From Flavobacteriaceae bacterium (GTDB taxonomy: Bacteria; Bacteroidota; Bacteroidia; Flavobacteriales; Flavobacteriaceae): a stretch of DNA of 9,409 bases. The notes beneath the pieces are model-generated. The model had not been told where the DNA came from, made no database searches, and was given only the letters and a program-made list of their open reading frames with translations. Positions 1 to 9,159 of this stretch are shown here, piece after piece (the first letter of the stretch is position 1; the number at the start of each line of letters is the position of its first letter). Both the position numbers and the translations under genes were made by a program. The stretch spans positions 1-9,409 of the forward strand of contig JAUXCI010000083.1 in assembly GCA_030618945.1 (NCBI GenBank). Direction: 5' to 3'.

Positions 1-485
1 ACTTCTCCCTTTTCGGATTTTGTTTTTTGAAATTTCTTGGATAGATCTTCGAGGCTATTGTGTTTGAAACTATAGGACCTTGCATTGGATAATTGGATTC
101 CGTCTCTGATGGAAGCGTGGCATAACTCGTCATAAAAGATGATATCTCCCCGCTGGGGAACCGATGCCACTAAACCTATATTGGCATCATAACCTGAATT
201 AAACAAGAGTGCCGCCTCAGCTTCGAAGAAACCAGCGACTTCTATTTCTAACTTCTCGTGAAACTCAAAATTACCCGAAAGCAAACGCGAGCCAGTACTT
301 CCGTTAACATGCTTTAATTCTGCCGCATGAATCTCAACGTTTTTAGCGATTTGCCTGTTCGTGGAGAAACCCAGGTAATCATTAGACGAAAAATCAATCA
401 GATCGTGATGATCAGACATCTTCCTCAAAACTCCATTACGAAGTCGAAGGTTCATTTTTTTCGATAAGTTGTGAGGAAATTTCAT
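1..485 (-). CDS. bioF: PLP-dependent alpha-oxoamine synthase, probably 8-amino-7-oxononanoate synthase (5' part)
   Basis: Translating the minus strand gives an open frame of 161 residues that runs off the window. The enzyme expected from the family condenses pimeloyl-thioester with L-alanine to 8-amino-7-oxononanoate, an early cytoplasmic step of biotin synthesis. Visible family motifs are DFSSNDYLGFS (about residues 31-41), NGSTGSRLLSGN (61-72), HEKLE (76-80), FNSGYDANIGL (95-105) and DELCHASIRDG (119-129); the histidine at about 123 matches the residue that stacks on the PLP ring. The catalytic lysine lies beyond the edge. The start at 485 gives MKFPHNLSKK and an N-terminal helix typical of BioF; ATGs at about residues 11 and 23 are less likely. 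Glycine C-acetyltransferase (Kbl) and serine palmitoyltransferase share the fold. The family is secure; the exact substrate is an inference. The gene starts 44 bases after the DUF3467 gene, just beyond a terminator. Confidence 0.82.
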   Translation of the reverse strand, partial: MKFPHNLSKKMNLRLRNGVLRKMSDHHDLIDFSSNDYLGFSTNRQIAKNVEIHAAELKHVNGSTGSRLLSGNFEFHEKLEIEVAGFFEAEAALLFNSGYDANIGLVASVPQRGDIIFYDELCHASIRDGIQLSNARSYSFKHNSLEDLSKKFQKTKSEKGE

Positions 486-496
486 CCAGCTAAAAT

Positions 497-523
497 AAAA
501 AAAAACGGGTAGAACCCGTTTTT
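497..523 (-). terminator. Intrinsic terminator after the DUF3467 gene
   Basis: On the minus strand AAAAACGGGT, a TCT loop and ACCCGTTTTT form a perfect 10-bp stem. The T run reaches nine Ts in a row (505-497), four of them beyond the stem. It begins 6 bases after the DUF3467 stop codon. The stem is flanked by A and T runs on both sides, so it could work in either direction, but there is no plus-strand gene to serve. Only 11 bases separate the end of the T run from the ATG of the bioF-like gene. Confidence 0.85.
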
Positions 524-529
524 ATATGC

Positions 530-838
530 TTAAGCTTGTCCTGTTGGACCATAGTTTAAAGGTAACGGTGGTTGATCATAGTCTTTAATCTCACCGTGGT
601 TGGACTCAAATCGCTTCACATTTTCAGCTAATGCTTTCGCCAGCCGTTTAGCGTGTTGAGGCGTAAGGATGATTCTTGATTTAACCTTTGATTTTGGTGC
701 CCCGGGCATAACATTGATAAAATCCACTACAAACTCCGAAATAGAATGATTAATAATGGCCAGATTAGCATAAGTGCCATCCGCCATTTTTTCATCTATT
801 TCAATATTTAATTGATTCTGATTTGCTTCTTTTGACAT
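530..838 (-). CDS. DUF3467 family protein, conserved downstream of rpoC
   Basis: This is a small, complete, soluble protein of 102 residues with no signal peptide or membrane segment. The core, about residues 9-78, has the pattern I recognise as DUF3467: a charged start (NIEIDEKMADGTYANLA), a hydrophobic strand stretch (SEFVVDFINVMPG, about 34-46), the basic segment KSKVKSRIILTP and an amphipathic helix (HAKRLAKALAENVKRFE). A proline- and glycine-rich tail, PPLPLNYGPTGQA, ends the protein. The biochemical function is not known to me. Its place directly behind rpoBC, which I recall from other Bacteroidota, suggests a role linked to transcription or its control, but that is inference from position. 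The ATG at 838 is supported by the family-like N terminus. It lies 51 bases after the rpoC stop, with a terminator in between and no recognisable ribosome binding site. Confidence 0.88.
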   Translation of the reverse strand: MSKEANQNQLNIEIDEKMADGTYANLAIINHSISEFVVDFINVMPGAPKSKVKSRIILTPQHAKRLAKALAENVKRFESNHGEIKDYDQPPLPLNYGPTGQA

Positions 839-854
839 CTTCTAAAGTTTTAAT

Positions 855-884
855 AAAAAAAAAGGCACGATATTATCGTGCCTT
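855..884 (-). terminator. Intrinsic terminator of the rplL-rpoB-rpoC transcript
   Basis: On the minus strand AAGGCACGAT, loop AAT and ATCGTGCCTT make a perfect 10-bp stem, and the strand reads nine Ts in a row at 863-855 (two of them in the stem). It begins 5 bases after the rpoC stop codon. Its build matches the terminator at 497-523: 10-bp stem, 3-base loop, nine Ts. Only 16 bases lie between its T run and the ATG of the DUF3467 gene. Confidence 0.9.
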
Positions 885-889
885 AAATA

Positions 890-3800
890 TTATTCTTCCA
901 TATCTGCTTTTAGGCCAACAATGAGATGATCATAATCTCTCATACCTGTACCTGCAGGGATTCTTTTTCCTACGATCACATTTTCCTTCAATCCTTCTAG
1001 GTAATCTTCCTTACCACTAACCGCTGCTTCGTTTAGTACTTTGGTAGTTTCCTGGAATGATGCCGCTGATATAAAGGACTTAGTCTGCAATGATGCACGT
1101 GTAATCCCTTGTAAAATTGGCTCTGCTGTTGCAGGAATTGCATCACGAGCAATGATCAAATTCTTGTCATTTCTTCTAAGAATAGAATTTTCATCTCTCA
1201 GGTCTCTAGCCGAAACGATCTGACCCTCTTTCATATGCTCAGAGTCTCCGGCATCTTCAAGTACCTTTAAGCCATAAATATTGTCATTCACTTCCATGAA
1301 TTCATTTTTATGAACCAATTGGTTTTCAAGGAATACAGTATCTCCGGAATCAATTACTTTAACCTTTCTCATCATTTGCCTAACAACCACTTCAAAATGC
1401 TTGTCATTAATTTTTACACCTTGCAAACGATACACTTCCTGAATCTCATTTACCAAATAGGCCTGAACCTTTCCAGGACCCATGATATTTAAGATATCTG
1501 TTGGGGTTGTAGCTCCATCCGATAAAGACATTCCAGCTTTAACAAAATCATTTTCCTGAACCAATATTTGGTTGGATAATTTTACTAAATATTTTTTGAC
1601 GTCACCTAACTTAGACTCAACAACAATCTCTCTGTTACCTCTTTTAATTTTACCAAAAGAAATAACCCCATCAATCTCAGTTACTACTGCAGGGTTAGAA
1701 GGATTTCTCGCTTCAAACAGTTCAGTTACTCTTGGTAAACCACCCGTAATATCACCAGCTTTACCTGATTTACGTGGAATTTTCACCAAGATCTGACCTG
1801 CTTCAATTTTTTGACCTTCTTCAATAAGTAAGTGCGCCCCTACAGGTAAGGAGTAAGATCTTTGTGTCTCACCTTTACCACTCTGAACGTGTAAGGTTGG
1901 GATTACTCTTCTCTTTTTGGAATCAGAAATTACTTTTTCTTTAAATCCGGTTTGCTCATCCATTTCAACTTGGAAAGTAACACCTTCTATAATTTCTTCA
2001 AAAACTGCCTTCCCGGCAAATTCCGATACAATTACACCATTGTATGGATCCCATTGACAGATTAGATCACCTTTTTTAACGGACGTTTTACTTCCCACAA
2101 ATATGTGTGAACCATAGGGTATATTCTTAGTACTTAATGCTATACCTGTATTCTTATCCAGGATTTTGAATTCAGCTGTTCTTGAGATTACAATTTTTAC
2201 CGGATTCCCATCATTGTCCTTACCACCAACAGTTTTAAGGTCATCAATTACAATATTTCCACCATAGTTAGCAACAATACGATTGTCTTCAGAAATATTT
2301 CCTGCAATACCACCAACGTGGAAGGTTCTCAAAGTTAACTGTGTTCCTGGTTCTCCAATAGATTGTGCGGCTACTACCCCAACAGCTTCTCCTTTTTGGA
2401 CCATGCTGTTGGTAGAAAGACTAATTCCGTAACATTTGGTACAAATTCCTTTCTTAGCTTCACAGGTCAAAGCCGAACGAACTTCAATGGTCTCCAATCC
2501 ACTTGCTTCTATCAATTTCACTGATTCTTCAGTAAAAAGATCTCCCGCCTCTATAATCAAATCGTCAGTACTTGGATTAAATACATCATGTAATGAAACC
2601 CTACCAAATATTCTTTCACTTAGAGACTCAACGACCTCATCATTATTCTTTAATGCCTTAACTTCTAATCCTCTAAGCGTCCCACAATCTTCTTCATTAA
2701 TAATCACATCCTGAGAAACATCTACAAGTCTTCTTGTTAAATACCCGGCATCAGCCGTTTTTAATGCCGTATCCGCCAAACCTTTTCTCGCACCGTGAGT
2801 TGAGATAAAGTATTCAAGAATCGATAGACCTTCCTTAAAGTTTGAAAGAATCGGATTCTCAATAATTTCACCACCACTTGCAGTAGATTTTTTAGGCTTA
2901 GCCATCAAACCACGCATACCGGTTAACTGTCTGATTTGTTCTTTTGATCCCCTTGCACCTGAATCAAGCATCATATAAACTGAATTAAATCCTTGTTGGT
3001 CTTCTCTCAGACGCTTCATGGATAATTCTGTCAATCGGTTATTTGTAGATCCCCAGATATCAATTACCTGGTTATATCTTTCCTTGTTGGTAAGCATACC
3101 CATATTATAACTCGCCATAATTGAATCTACCTTTTTGTTGGCAGCCTCAATCATAGCGTATTTTTCTTCTGGGATAATGATATCTCCTAAACTAAATGAC
3201 AATCCACCCTGAAAGGCAAACTTGTAACCCATATTTTTGATGTCATCAAGAAATCTACCGGTAGTTGGTACATCAGTAACTTTTAAGATACCTCCAATAA
3301 TATCACGTAAGGAGCGTTTCGTCAATACCTCATTAATAAAACCTGCTTTTTCAGGTACTACCTCATTAAACAGTACTCTACCAACGGTTGATTCGATGAT
3401 TCTGGTGATTATTTCTCCATTCTCATTTAAATCCTTTCCTCTTACTTTTATGCTCGCATTCAGCTCAACTTTCTTTTCATTAAAAGCTATTTTCACTTCT
3501 TCAAGCGAGTAAAAAGTAGTTCCTTCACCTTTAACTTTGTATTCCTTGGTAGACTTACGCTCTTTGGTCATGTAATAAAGACCCAAAACCATATCCTGAG
3601 AGGGTACGGTAATTGGAGATCCATTAGCAGGATTCAAGATATTATGCGATGCCAACATCAATAATTGACACTCCAAAATGGCTTCTTGGCCTAATGGTAA
3701 ATGCACAGCCATCTGGTCACCATCAAAATCCGCATTAAATGCCGTACACACCAAAGGGTGTAATTGAATAGCTTTTCCTTCAATTAACTTAGGTTGAAAA

Positions 3801-5158
3801 GCTTGTATTCCCAATCTGTGCAAAGTAGGCGCACGATTCAGCAATACAGGATGTCCTTTAAGCACATTCTCAAGAATGTCCCAAACAACCGGTTCACGTT
3901 TATCAATTATTTTTTTAGCAGACTTAACTGTTTTAACTATACCTCTTTCAATTAATTTTCTTATTACGAAAGGTTTGTATAATTCAGCTGCCATATCTTT
4001 TGGCAATCCACATTCGTACAATCTCAATTCTGGTCCTACAACAATTACCGAACGCGCTGAATAATCAACCCTTTTACCTAAAAGATTTTGACGAAAACGT
4101 CCTTGTTTACCTTTTAAGGAATCCGATAAAGATTTTAACGGCCTGTTTGATTCTGTTTTTACTGCAGAAGACTTACGCGTATTATCAAATAAAGAATCAA
4201 CTGATTCCTGTAACATACGTTTTTCGTTTCTCAAGATCACTTCTGGTGCCTTGATCTCCATCAATCTTTTTAAACGATTGTTACGAATGATTACCCTTCT
4301 ATAAAGGTCATTTAAATCGGATGTGGCGAATCTACCACCATCCAATGGCACTAACGGACGCAATTCAGGCGGAATCACAGGCACAACCTTCATAATCATC
4401 CATTCAGGCTTATTCTCTTTACGTGTATTGGCATCTCTAAACGCTTCTACTACGTTCAATCTTTTCAAAGATTCCATTTTACGTTGCTTGGAAGTCTCTG
4501 TATTGGCTTTATGTCTTAGTTCGTATGATAAGGCATCCAGGTCAATCCTTGCCAATAATTCGATCAAACATTCAGCACCCATTTTAGCGATGAATTTATT
4601 AGGATCATTATCGTCAAGATATTGATTTTCTTGTGGAAGAGTTTCCAAAATATTTAAATACTCTTCTTCTGTTAGGAAGTCCATTTTTTGCAAAGGTTCT
4701 CCCTCTTCATTTTGAGCAATACCCGGTTGAATTACCACATAACGCTCATAATAAATGATCATGTCCAATTTCTTGGAAGGTAATCCCAAAAGATAACCCA
4801 TTTTGTTTGGTAAGGATCTGAAATACCAGATATGTGCAACAGGTACAACTAGATTGATGTGTCCAACCCTGTCTCGACGCACTTTTTTCTCTGTAACCTC
4901 TACCCCGCAACGATCACAAATGATACCTTTGTATCGTATCCTCTTATATTTACCGCAGGCACATTCATAATCTTTAATAGGGCCAAAAATTCTTTCACAA
5001 AACAAACCATCTCTTTCTGGTTTATGTGTACGGTAATTTATGGTTTCGGGCTTTAAAACCTCTCCTTTTGACTTTTCAAGAATAATCTCCGGAGAAGCCA
5101 AACCAATAGTAATTTTGTTGAATTTTTTTACAGTGTATTTTTCTCTTTGTCTTGCCAT
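890..5158 (-). CDS. rpoC: DNA-directed RNA polymerase subunit beta'
   Basis: This is the largest subunit of the core polymerase; with beta it forms the active-site cleft. The 1422-residue protein is complete. In order: the N-terminal zinc site with C66, C68, C81 and C84; the [18 protein letters not shown] segment near 345-365; the catalytic NADFDGDQM motif with D477, D479 and D481 holding the magnesium ion; the bridge helix around 780-815 ([10 protein letters not shown]788); the second zinc site C825, C899, C906 and C909; and the trigger loop with LRTFHVGG (R944, H947). About 185 residues separate the trigger loop from [16 protein letters not shown] at 1136, a lineage insertion in the place of E. 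coli SI3. No key residue is missing. The ATG start gives [10 protein letters not shown] and lies 76 bases after the rpoB stop, with no clear Shine-Dalgarno sequence. It should be cotranscribed with rpoB and end at the terminator just downstream. Confidence 0.99.
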   Translation of the reverse strand: MARQREKYTVKKFNKITIGLASPEIILEKSKGEVLKPETINYRTHKPERDGLFCERIFGPIKDYECACGKYKRIRYKGIICDRCGVEVTEKKVRRDRVGHINLVVPVAHIWYFRSLPNKMGYLLGLPSKKLDMIIYYERYVVIQPGIAQNEEGEPLQKMDFLTEEEYLNILETLPQENQYLDDNDPNKFIAKMGAECLIELLARIDLDALSYELRHKANTETSKQRKMESLKRLNVVEAFRDANTRKENKPEWMIMKVVPVIPPELRPLVPLDGGRFATSDLNDLYRRVIIRNNRLKRLMEIKAPEVILRNEKRMLQESVDSLFDNTRKSSAVKTESNRPLKSLSDSLKGKQGRFRQNLLGKRVDYSARSVIVVGPELRLYECGLPKDMAAELYKPFVIRKLIERGIVKTVKSAKKIIDKREPVVWDILENVLKGHPVLLNRAPTLHRLGIQAFQPKLIEGKAIQLHPLVCTAFNADFDGDQMAVHLPLGQEAILECQLLMLASHNILNPANGSPITVPSQDMVLGLYYMTKERKSTKEYKVKGEGTTFYSLEEVKIAFNEKKVELNASIKVRGKDLNENGEIITRIIESTVGRVLFNEVVPEKAGFINEVLTKRSLRDIIGGILKVTDVPTTGRFLDDIKNMGYKFAFQGGLSFSLGDIIIPEEKYAMIEAANKKVDSIMASYNMGMLTNKERYNQVIDIWGSTNNRLTELSMKRLREDQQGFNSVYMMLDSGARGSKEQIRQLTGMRGLMAKPKKSTASGGEIIENPILSNFKEGLSILEYFISTHGARKGLADTALKTADAGYLTRRLVDVSQDVIINEEDCGTLRGLEVKALKNNDEVVESLSERIFGRVSLHDVFNPSTDDLIIEAGDLFTEESVKLIEASGLETIEVRSALTCEAKKGICTKCYGISLSTNSMVQKGEAVGVVAAQSIGEPGTQLTLRTFHVGGIAGNISEDNRIVANYGGNIVIDDLKTVGGKDNDGNPVKIVISRTAEFKILDKNTGIALSTKNIPYGSHIFVGSKTSVKKGDLICQWDPYNGVIVSEFAGKAVFEEIIEGVTFQVEMDEQTGFKEKVISDSKKRRVIPTLHVQSGKGETQRSYSLPVGAHLLIEEGQKIEAGQILVKIPRKSGKAGDITGGLPRVTELFEARNPSNPAVVTEIDGVISFGKIKRGNREIVVESKLGDVKKYLVKLSNQILVQENDFVKAGMSLSDGATTPTDILNIMGPGKVQAYLVNEIQEVYRLQGVKINDKHFEVVVRQMMRKVKVIDSGDTVFLENQLVHKNEFMEVNDNIYGLKVLEDAGDSEHMKEGQIVSARDLRDENSILRRNDKNLIIARDAIPATAEPILQGITRASLQTKSFISAASFQETTKVLNEAAVSGKEDYLEGLKENVIVGKRIPAGTGMRDYDHLIVGLKADMEE

Positions 5159-5196
5159 TGTAATGGATAGAATTAAATTGTAAAAATTATATTGTA

Positions 5197-5218
5197 ATCC
5201 CGCCTATTATGACGGGAT
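5197..5218 (-). promoter_or_regulatory. Hairpin in the rpoB-rpoC spacer
   Basis: On the minus strand ATCCCGTC, loop ATAATA and GGCGGGAT form an 8-bp stem. One pair is a G-U wobble that only works in minus-strand RNA; the same pair is a C-A mismatch on the plus strand. No T run follows, so it is not a standard terminator. It could mark an mRNA processing or stability site between the two cistrons, or could be incidental. No function can be read from the sequence alone. Confidence 0.5.
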
Positions 5219-5234
5219 GTGGATTGATTGCTAA

Positions 5235-8200
5235 CTATTCTTCTAGTCTAATATCTAAACCTAGTCCTTTCAATTCGTGCATTAAAACGTTGAATGACTC
5301 TGGTAATCCAGGTTCAGGCATACTATCACCTTTAACAATGGCCTCATAGGTCTTGGCTCTACCAAGAACATCATCCGATTTTACTGTCAAGATCTCTCTT
5401 AAAGTAGCAGATGGACCATAAGCTTCAAGTGCCCATACTTCCATTTCACCAAATCTCTGACCACCAAATTGAGCTTTACCTCCAAGTGGTTGCTGGGTGA
5501 TTAATGAATAAGGACCAATTGAACGCGCATGCATCTTATCTTCAATCATGTGTCCAAGCTTAATGATATAAATAACACCTACAGTAGCTGGTTGATCAAA
5601 TCTATCACCTGTTCCTCCATCGTAAAGATAGGTATGTCCAAAATCTGGAATTCCAGCTTTTCTGGTCAATTCAGTTATCTCATCAATATGAGCTCCATCA
5701 AAAATTGGAGTCGCATATTTTTCACCAAGATTCTGACCGGCCCATCCAAGAACCGTTTCATAAATTTGTCCAATGTTCATCCTTGATGGTACACCCAATG
5801 GGTTCAAGACAATATCAACTGCTGTTCCATCTTCAAGGAATGGCATATCCTCCTGTCTTACGATTCGGGCTACAATACCTTTGTTACCATGGCGACCTGC
5901 CATTTTATCCCCTACTTTTAACTTACGTTTTTTAGCAACGTAAATTTTAGCAAGTTTGATAATTCCCTTTGGCAATTCATCACCTACGGTTACGGCAAAT
6001 TTCTGTCTTCTCAAACTTCCCTGAAGGTCACTTACCTTGATCTTATAATTATGTATAAGCCTATTAATAAGGTTATTGACCTTCTTATCGGTAGTCCAGA
6101 TACCCTTGGTCAAATGCTCGAAATCCGCAACAGAATTCAACATCTTTAGGGTGAATTTTTTTCCTTTTGGAAGGATTTCTTCTCCCAGGTCATTTTGTAC
6201 TCCCTGTGAAGTTTTACCATTGATCAGTCCAAATAATTTATCCATAAGGACATTTCTCAATTTGTCATATTCAACTGAGAATTCTATTTCAAGACTGTTT
6301 ACCTCTTCTTTATCTTTAACTCTTTTAGCCTTATCTTTTATAGCTCTCTGGAATAATTTCTTATCGATAACTACTCCTCTTAGAGAAGGAGAAGCTTTCA
6401 AAGATGCATCCTTAACATCACCAGCATTATCACCAAAAATGGCTCTTAAAAGTTTCTCTTCAGGAGTTGGATCAGACTCGCCTTTAGGCGTAATTTTACC
6501 AATTAAAATATCTCCTGGTTTGATCTCGGCACCAATTCTGATCATACCGTTTTCATCAAGATCCTTGGTAGCTTCTTCACTAACATTAGGTATATCAGCA
6601 GTTAGTTCTTCAGCACCTAATTTTGTATCTCTAACATCCGAAGAATATTCATCTATATGGATAGAAGTAAAGATGTCTTCACGAACCACTTTTTCAGAAA
6701 TTACGATGGCATCCTCAAAATTATATCCTTTCCAAGGCATAAAGGCAACTTTCATATTTCTACCCAAAGCAAGTTCTCCTTGCTGAGTTGCATAGCCTTC
6801 ACATAAAACCTGGCCTTTTATAACTCTGTCTCCTTTAGCTACAATAGGGTGTAGATTAATAGAAGTCCCTTGGTTTGTTTTTCTAAATTTGATCAATTCA
6901 TAAACTATGGTATCAGGATCAAAGCTCACTACCTTATCATTATCTGAACGCTCATATTTAATTTCGATTCTATCTGAATCCACATAGATCACTTCTCCGG
7001 GACCTTCTGCATTGATCAAAATTCTAGAATCTTCAGCCACTCTTCTTTCCAATCCGGTACCAACAATTGGAGATTCCGGACGCATAAGCGGAACAGCCTG
7101 ACGCATCATGTTAGAACCCATCAATGCCCTGTTCGCATCATCATGTTCCAAGAATGGAATCAAAGATGCTGAAATGGAAGAAATTTGATTTGGAGAAACA
7201 TCCATAAAATTCACCTCACTAGCAGGTACAACCGGGAAATCTCCATCTTCTCTTGCTACAACTTTCTCAAGAACGATATTACCTTTATCGTCTAAATCAA
7301 GATTTGATTGTGCAATCTTTCTACCTTCTTCTTCTTCAGCACTTAAGTAAATTGGTTCCTCAGAAGTATCTACATGACCTTCATTAACTTTTCTGTAAGG
7401 TGTTTCTATAAAACCTAAATTATTCACTTTTGCATAAACTGCAAGTGAAGAAATCAATCCAATATTCGGACCCTCAGGAGTTTCAATAGGACATAATCTA
7501 CCGTAGTGGGTAAAGTGAACATCACGAACCTCAAAACCAGCTCTTTCCCGTGAAAGACCACCTGGCCCTAGGGCTGATAATCTACGTTTGTGCGTAATCT
7601 CTGCTAATGGATTTGTTTGATCCATGAACTGAGACAATTGATTTGTTCCAAAGAAAGAGTTAATAACAGATGACAAGGTTTTAGCATTGATCAAGTCAAT
7701 TGGTGTAAACACCTCGTTGTCACGAACATTCATTCTTTCTCTTATCGTACGGGCCATTCTGGATAAACCAACACCAAATTGTCCTGCGAGCTGCTCTCCA
7801 ACATTTCTAACACGACGATTTGACAAGTGATCAATATCATCCACCTCAGCCTTTGAATTTACAAGGTTGATCAAGTTCTTTACGATGGTAATGATATCCT
7901 CTTTGGTCAATACTTTTTGCTCAATATCAACATTAAGGCCTAACTTTTTGTTCATTCTATAACGACCAACTTCTCCTAAGTTGTAACGTTGTTCAGAAAA
8001 GAACAATTTATTGATAATACCTTTGGCAGTTTCATAATCTGGCGGTTCAGCATTACGTAACTGACGGTAAATATGTTCAACAGCTTCTTTTTCAGAATTT
8101 GTTGGATCTTTTTGTAAGGTGTTATGAATAATAGCATAATCACCCGCTTCATTATCTAATTTATGTAAAAGAATCGTTTTTGTTCCCGATTCTATAATTT

Positions 8201-9050
8201 CTTCTATATGTTCTTTCTCAAGAAGCGTATCCCTGTCAAGAACAATTTCATTACGTTCAATAGAAACTACCTCTCCGGTATCTTCATCGACGAAATCCTC
8301 AAACCAGGTTTTAAGAACTCTTGCAGCTAGTCTTCTTTCAAGTACTTTTTTAAGCCCGCTTTTAGAAACCTTTACTTCTTCTGCAAGGTCAAAAATTTCT
8401 AATATATCTTTATCTCTTTCAAAACCGATGGCTCTGAATAAGGTAGTAACGGGTAATTTTTTCTTTCTGTCAATATAGGCGAACATCACCTGATTGATAT
8501 CAGTGGCAAACTCTATCCATGAACCTTTAAATGGGATTACTCTTGCCGAATATAATTTCGTACCATTAGCGTGAAATGATTGGCCAAAGAAAACACCAGG
8601 TGAACGGTGAAGTTGCGATACAACAACCCTTTCAGCTCCATTTATAACAAATGTACCACTGTGGGTCATATAAGGAATAACTCCTAAGTACACATCCTGT
8701 ACGATAGTTTCGAAATCTTCGTGTTCAGGGTCAGTACAATATAATTTTAATCGAGCCTTTAAAGGAACACTATAAGTAAGTCCTCTTTCTATACACTCTT
8801 GGATGGAATATCTTGGCGGATCTACGAAGTAATCAAGGAATTCTAAAACAAAATTATTTCTTGTGTCGGTAATTGGAAAATTTTCCATGAAGGTTTTATA
8901 AAGGCCTTCATCACTCCTTTCATCAGATTTGGTTTCTAATTGAAAAAAATCCTGGAAAGATTTTATTTGAATATCAAGGAAATCAGGATATTCTGTAATC
9001 AATTTAGCTGATGCAAAGTTTACTCTTTGGGTTTTTTGTTTCGTTGCCAA
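5235..9050 (-). CDS. rpoB: DNA-directed RNA polymerase subunit beta
   Basis: This is the second-largest core polymerase subunit, complete at 1271 residues. Visible landmarks are [17 protein letters not shown] near the N terminus, [20 protein letters not shown] (about 131-150), the rifampicin-pocket segment [20 protein letters not shown] followed by [11 protein letters not shown] (about 468-497), [10 protein letters not shown] just after it, the [22 protein letters not shown] stretch of the flap region split by charged linkers, the active-site motif [10 protein letters not shown] with K1049 and K1057, and the C terminus [20 protein letters not shown]. The start appears to be TTG at 9050: an in-frame TAA lies five codons upstream, and the next methionine comes only after conserved N-terminal sequence. 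It lies 109 bases after rplL behind a hairpin. Residues D477, H487 and S492, equivalent to E. coli D516, H526 and S531, are the unmutated forms. Confidence 0.99.
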   Translation of the reverse strand: MATKQKTQRVNFASAKLITEYPDFLDIQIKSFQDFFQLETKSDERSDEGLYKTFMENFPITDTRNNFVLEFLDYFVDPPRYSIQECIERGLTYSVPLKARLKLYCTDPEHEDFETIVQDVYLGVIPYMTHSGTFVINGAERVVVSQLHRSPGVFFGQSFHANGTKLYSARVIPFKGSWIEFATDINQVMFAYIDRKKKLPVTTLFRAIGFERDKDILEIFDLAEEVKVSKSGLKKVLERRLAARVLKTWFEDFVDEDTGEVVSIERNEIVLDRDTLLEKEHIEEIIESGTKTILLHKLDNEAGDYAIIHNTLQKDPTNSEKEAVEHIYRQLRNAEPPDYETAKGIINKLFFSEQRYNLGEVGRYRMNKKLGLNVDIEQKVLTKEDIITIVKNLINLVNSKAEVDDIDHLSNRRVRNVGEQLAGQFGVGLSRMARTIRERMNVRDNEVFTPIDLINAKTLSSVINSFFGTNQLSQFMDQTNPLAEITHKRRLSALGPGGLSRERAGFEVRDVHFTHYGRLCPIETPEGPNIGLISSLAVYAKVNNLGFIETPYRKVNEGHVDTSEEPIYLSAEEEEGRKIAQSNLDLDDKGNIVLEKVVAREDGDFPVVPASEVNFMDVSPNQISSISASLIPFLEHDDANRALMGSNMMRQAVPLMRPESPIVGTGLERRVAEDSRILINAEGPGEVIYVDSDRIEIKYERSDNDKVVSFDPDTIVYELIKFRKTNQGTSINLHPIVAKGDRVIKGQVLCEGYATQQGELALGRNMKVAFMPWKGYNFEDAIVISEKVVREDIFTSIHIDEYSSDVRDTKLGAEELTADIPNVSEEATKDLDENGMIRIGAEIKPGDILIGKITPKGESDPTPEEKLLRAIFGDNAGDVKDASLKASPSLRGVVIDKKLFQRAIKDKAKRVKDKEEVNSLEIEFSVEYDKLRNVLMDKLFGLINGKTSQGVQNDLGEEILPKGKKFTLKMLNSVADFEHLTKGIWTTDKKVNNLINRLIHNYKIKVSDLQGSLRRQKFAVTVGDELPKGIIKLAKIYVAKKRKLKVGDKMAGRHGNKGIVARIVRQEDMPFLEDGTAVDIVLNPLGVPSRMNIGQIYETVLGWAGQNLGEKYATPIFDGAHIDEITELTRKAGIPDFGHTYLYDGGTGDRFDQPATVGVIYIIKLGHMIEDKMHARSIGPYSLITQQPLGGKAQFGGQRFGEMEVWALEAYGPSATLREILTVKSDDVLGRAKTYEAIVKGDSMPEPGLPESFNVLMHELKGLGLDIRLEE

Positions 9051-9066
9051 TGGAGATAAATTTAAA

Positions 9067-9096
9067 TTAAATTATAAGAACGAATATATATGCAAA
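9067..9096 (-). promoter_or_regulatory. Weak candidate Bacteroidota-type promoter before rpoB
   Basis: The minus strand has TTTG at 9096-9093, an 18-base spacer, then TAATTTAA at 9074-9067. The known Bacteroidota consensus is TTTG near -33 and TAnnTTTG near -7, so the upstream element is exact and the downstream one matches partly (TAnnTT, then AA). It lies between the hairpin and the rpoB start codon. The region is very AT-rich, so a chance match is quite possible. Confidence 0.22.
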
Positions 9097-9098
9097 AT

Positions 9099-9136
9099 GG
9101 TTTAGGTCTATGGGTATCATCCCAAAGACCTAAACC
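9099..9136 (-). terminator. Possible attenuator hairpin between rplL and rpoB
   Basis: On the minus strand GGTTTAGGTCT pairs perfectly with AGACCTAAACC (11 bp). A single T-T mismatch follows, then TGGG/CCCA (4 bp) around a 6-base loop, ATGATA. Only four Ts follow in the sequence ATTTTGCA, so full termination is less likely than partial termination or RNA processing. In E. coli the rplL-rpoB gap carries a partial terminator and an RNase III site that reduce rpoBC expression relative to the ribosomal genes; the position here is the same. The hairpin is read from the sequence; its role is inferred from that comparison. Confidence 0.65.
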
Positions 9137-9159
9137 TTAGTATTTGTTAGTAAAGATAA

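Noticed and set aside
486..500. AGCTGG just before the bioF-like ATG as a ribosome binding site
   Set aside because: It directly abuts the ATG, matches the Shine-Dalgarno core poorly, and Bacteroidota generally do not rely on such sites.
497..884. The two similar terminators as a pair of repeats or attachment sites
   Set aside because: Their stem sequences differ (CGGGT against GGCACGAT); they share only architecture, which is normal for intrinsic terminators.
1041..5056. Several plus-strand open frames of 60-100 residues opposite rpoC
   Set aside because: All lie inside conserved rpoC coding sequence on the other strand, show no family motif and have no promoter or ribosome binding site; they are shadows.
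5175..5196. TATAAT-like sequence in the rpoB-rpoC gap as a promoter for rpoC
   Set aside because: The gap is AT-rich, no TTTG or -35-like element sits at a suitable distance, and rpoB-rpoC cotranscription is the usual arrangement.
5529..5935. Two overlapping plus-strand open frames opposite the rpoB 3' end
   Set aside because: They overlap each other in different frames and cover the conserved active-site region of RpoB on the minus strand, so they are shadows.
6076..6786. A 236-residue plus-strand open frame opposite rpoB
   Set aside because: It is antisense to the strongly conserved flap and central region of rpoB, its translation is serine- and leucine-rich with no recognisable motif, and its openness follows from the codon use of rpoB.
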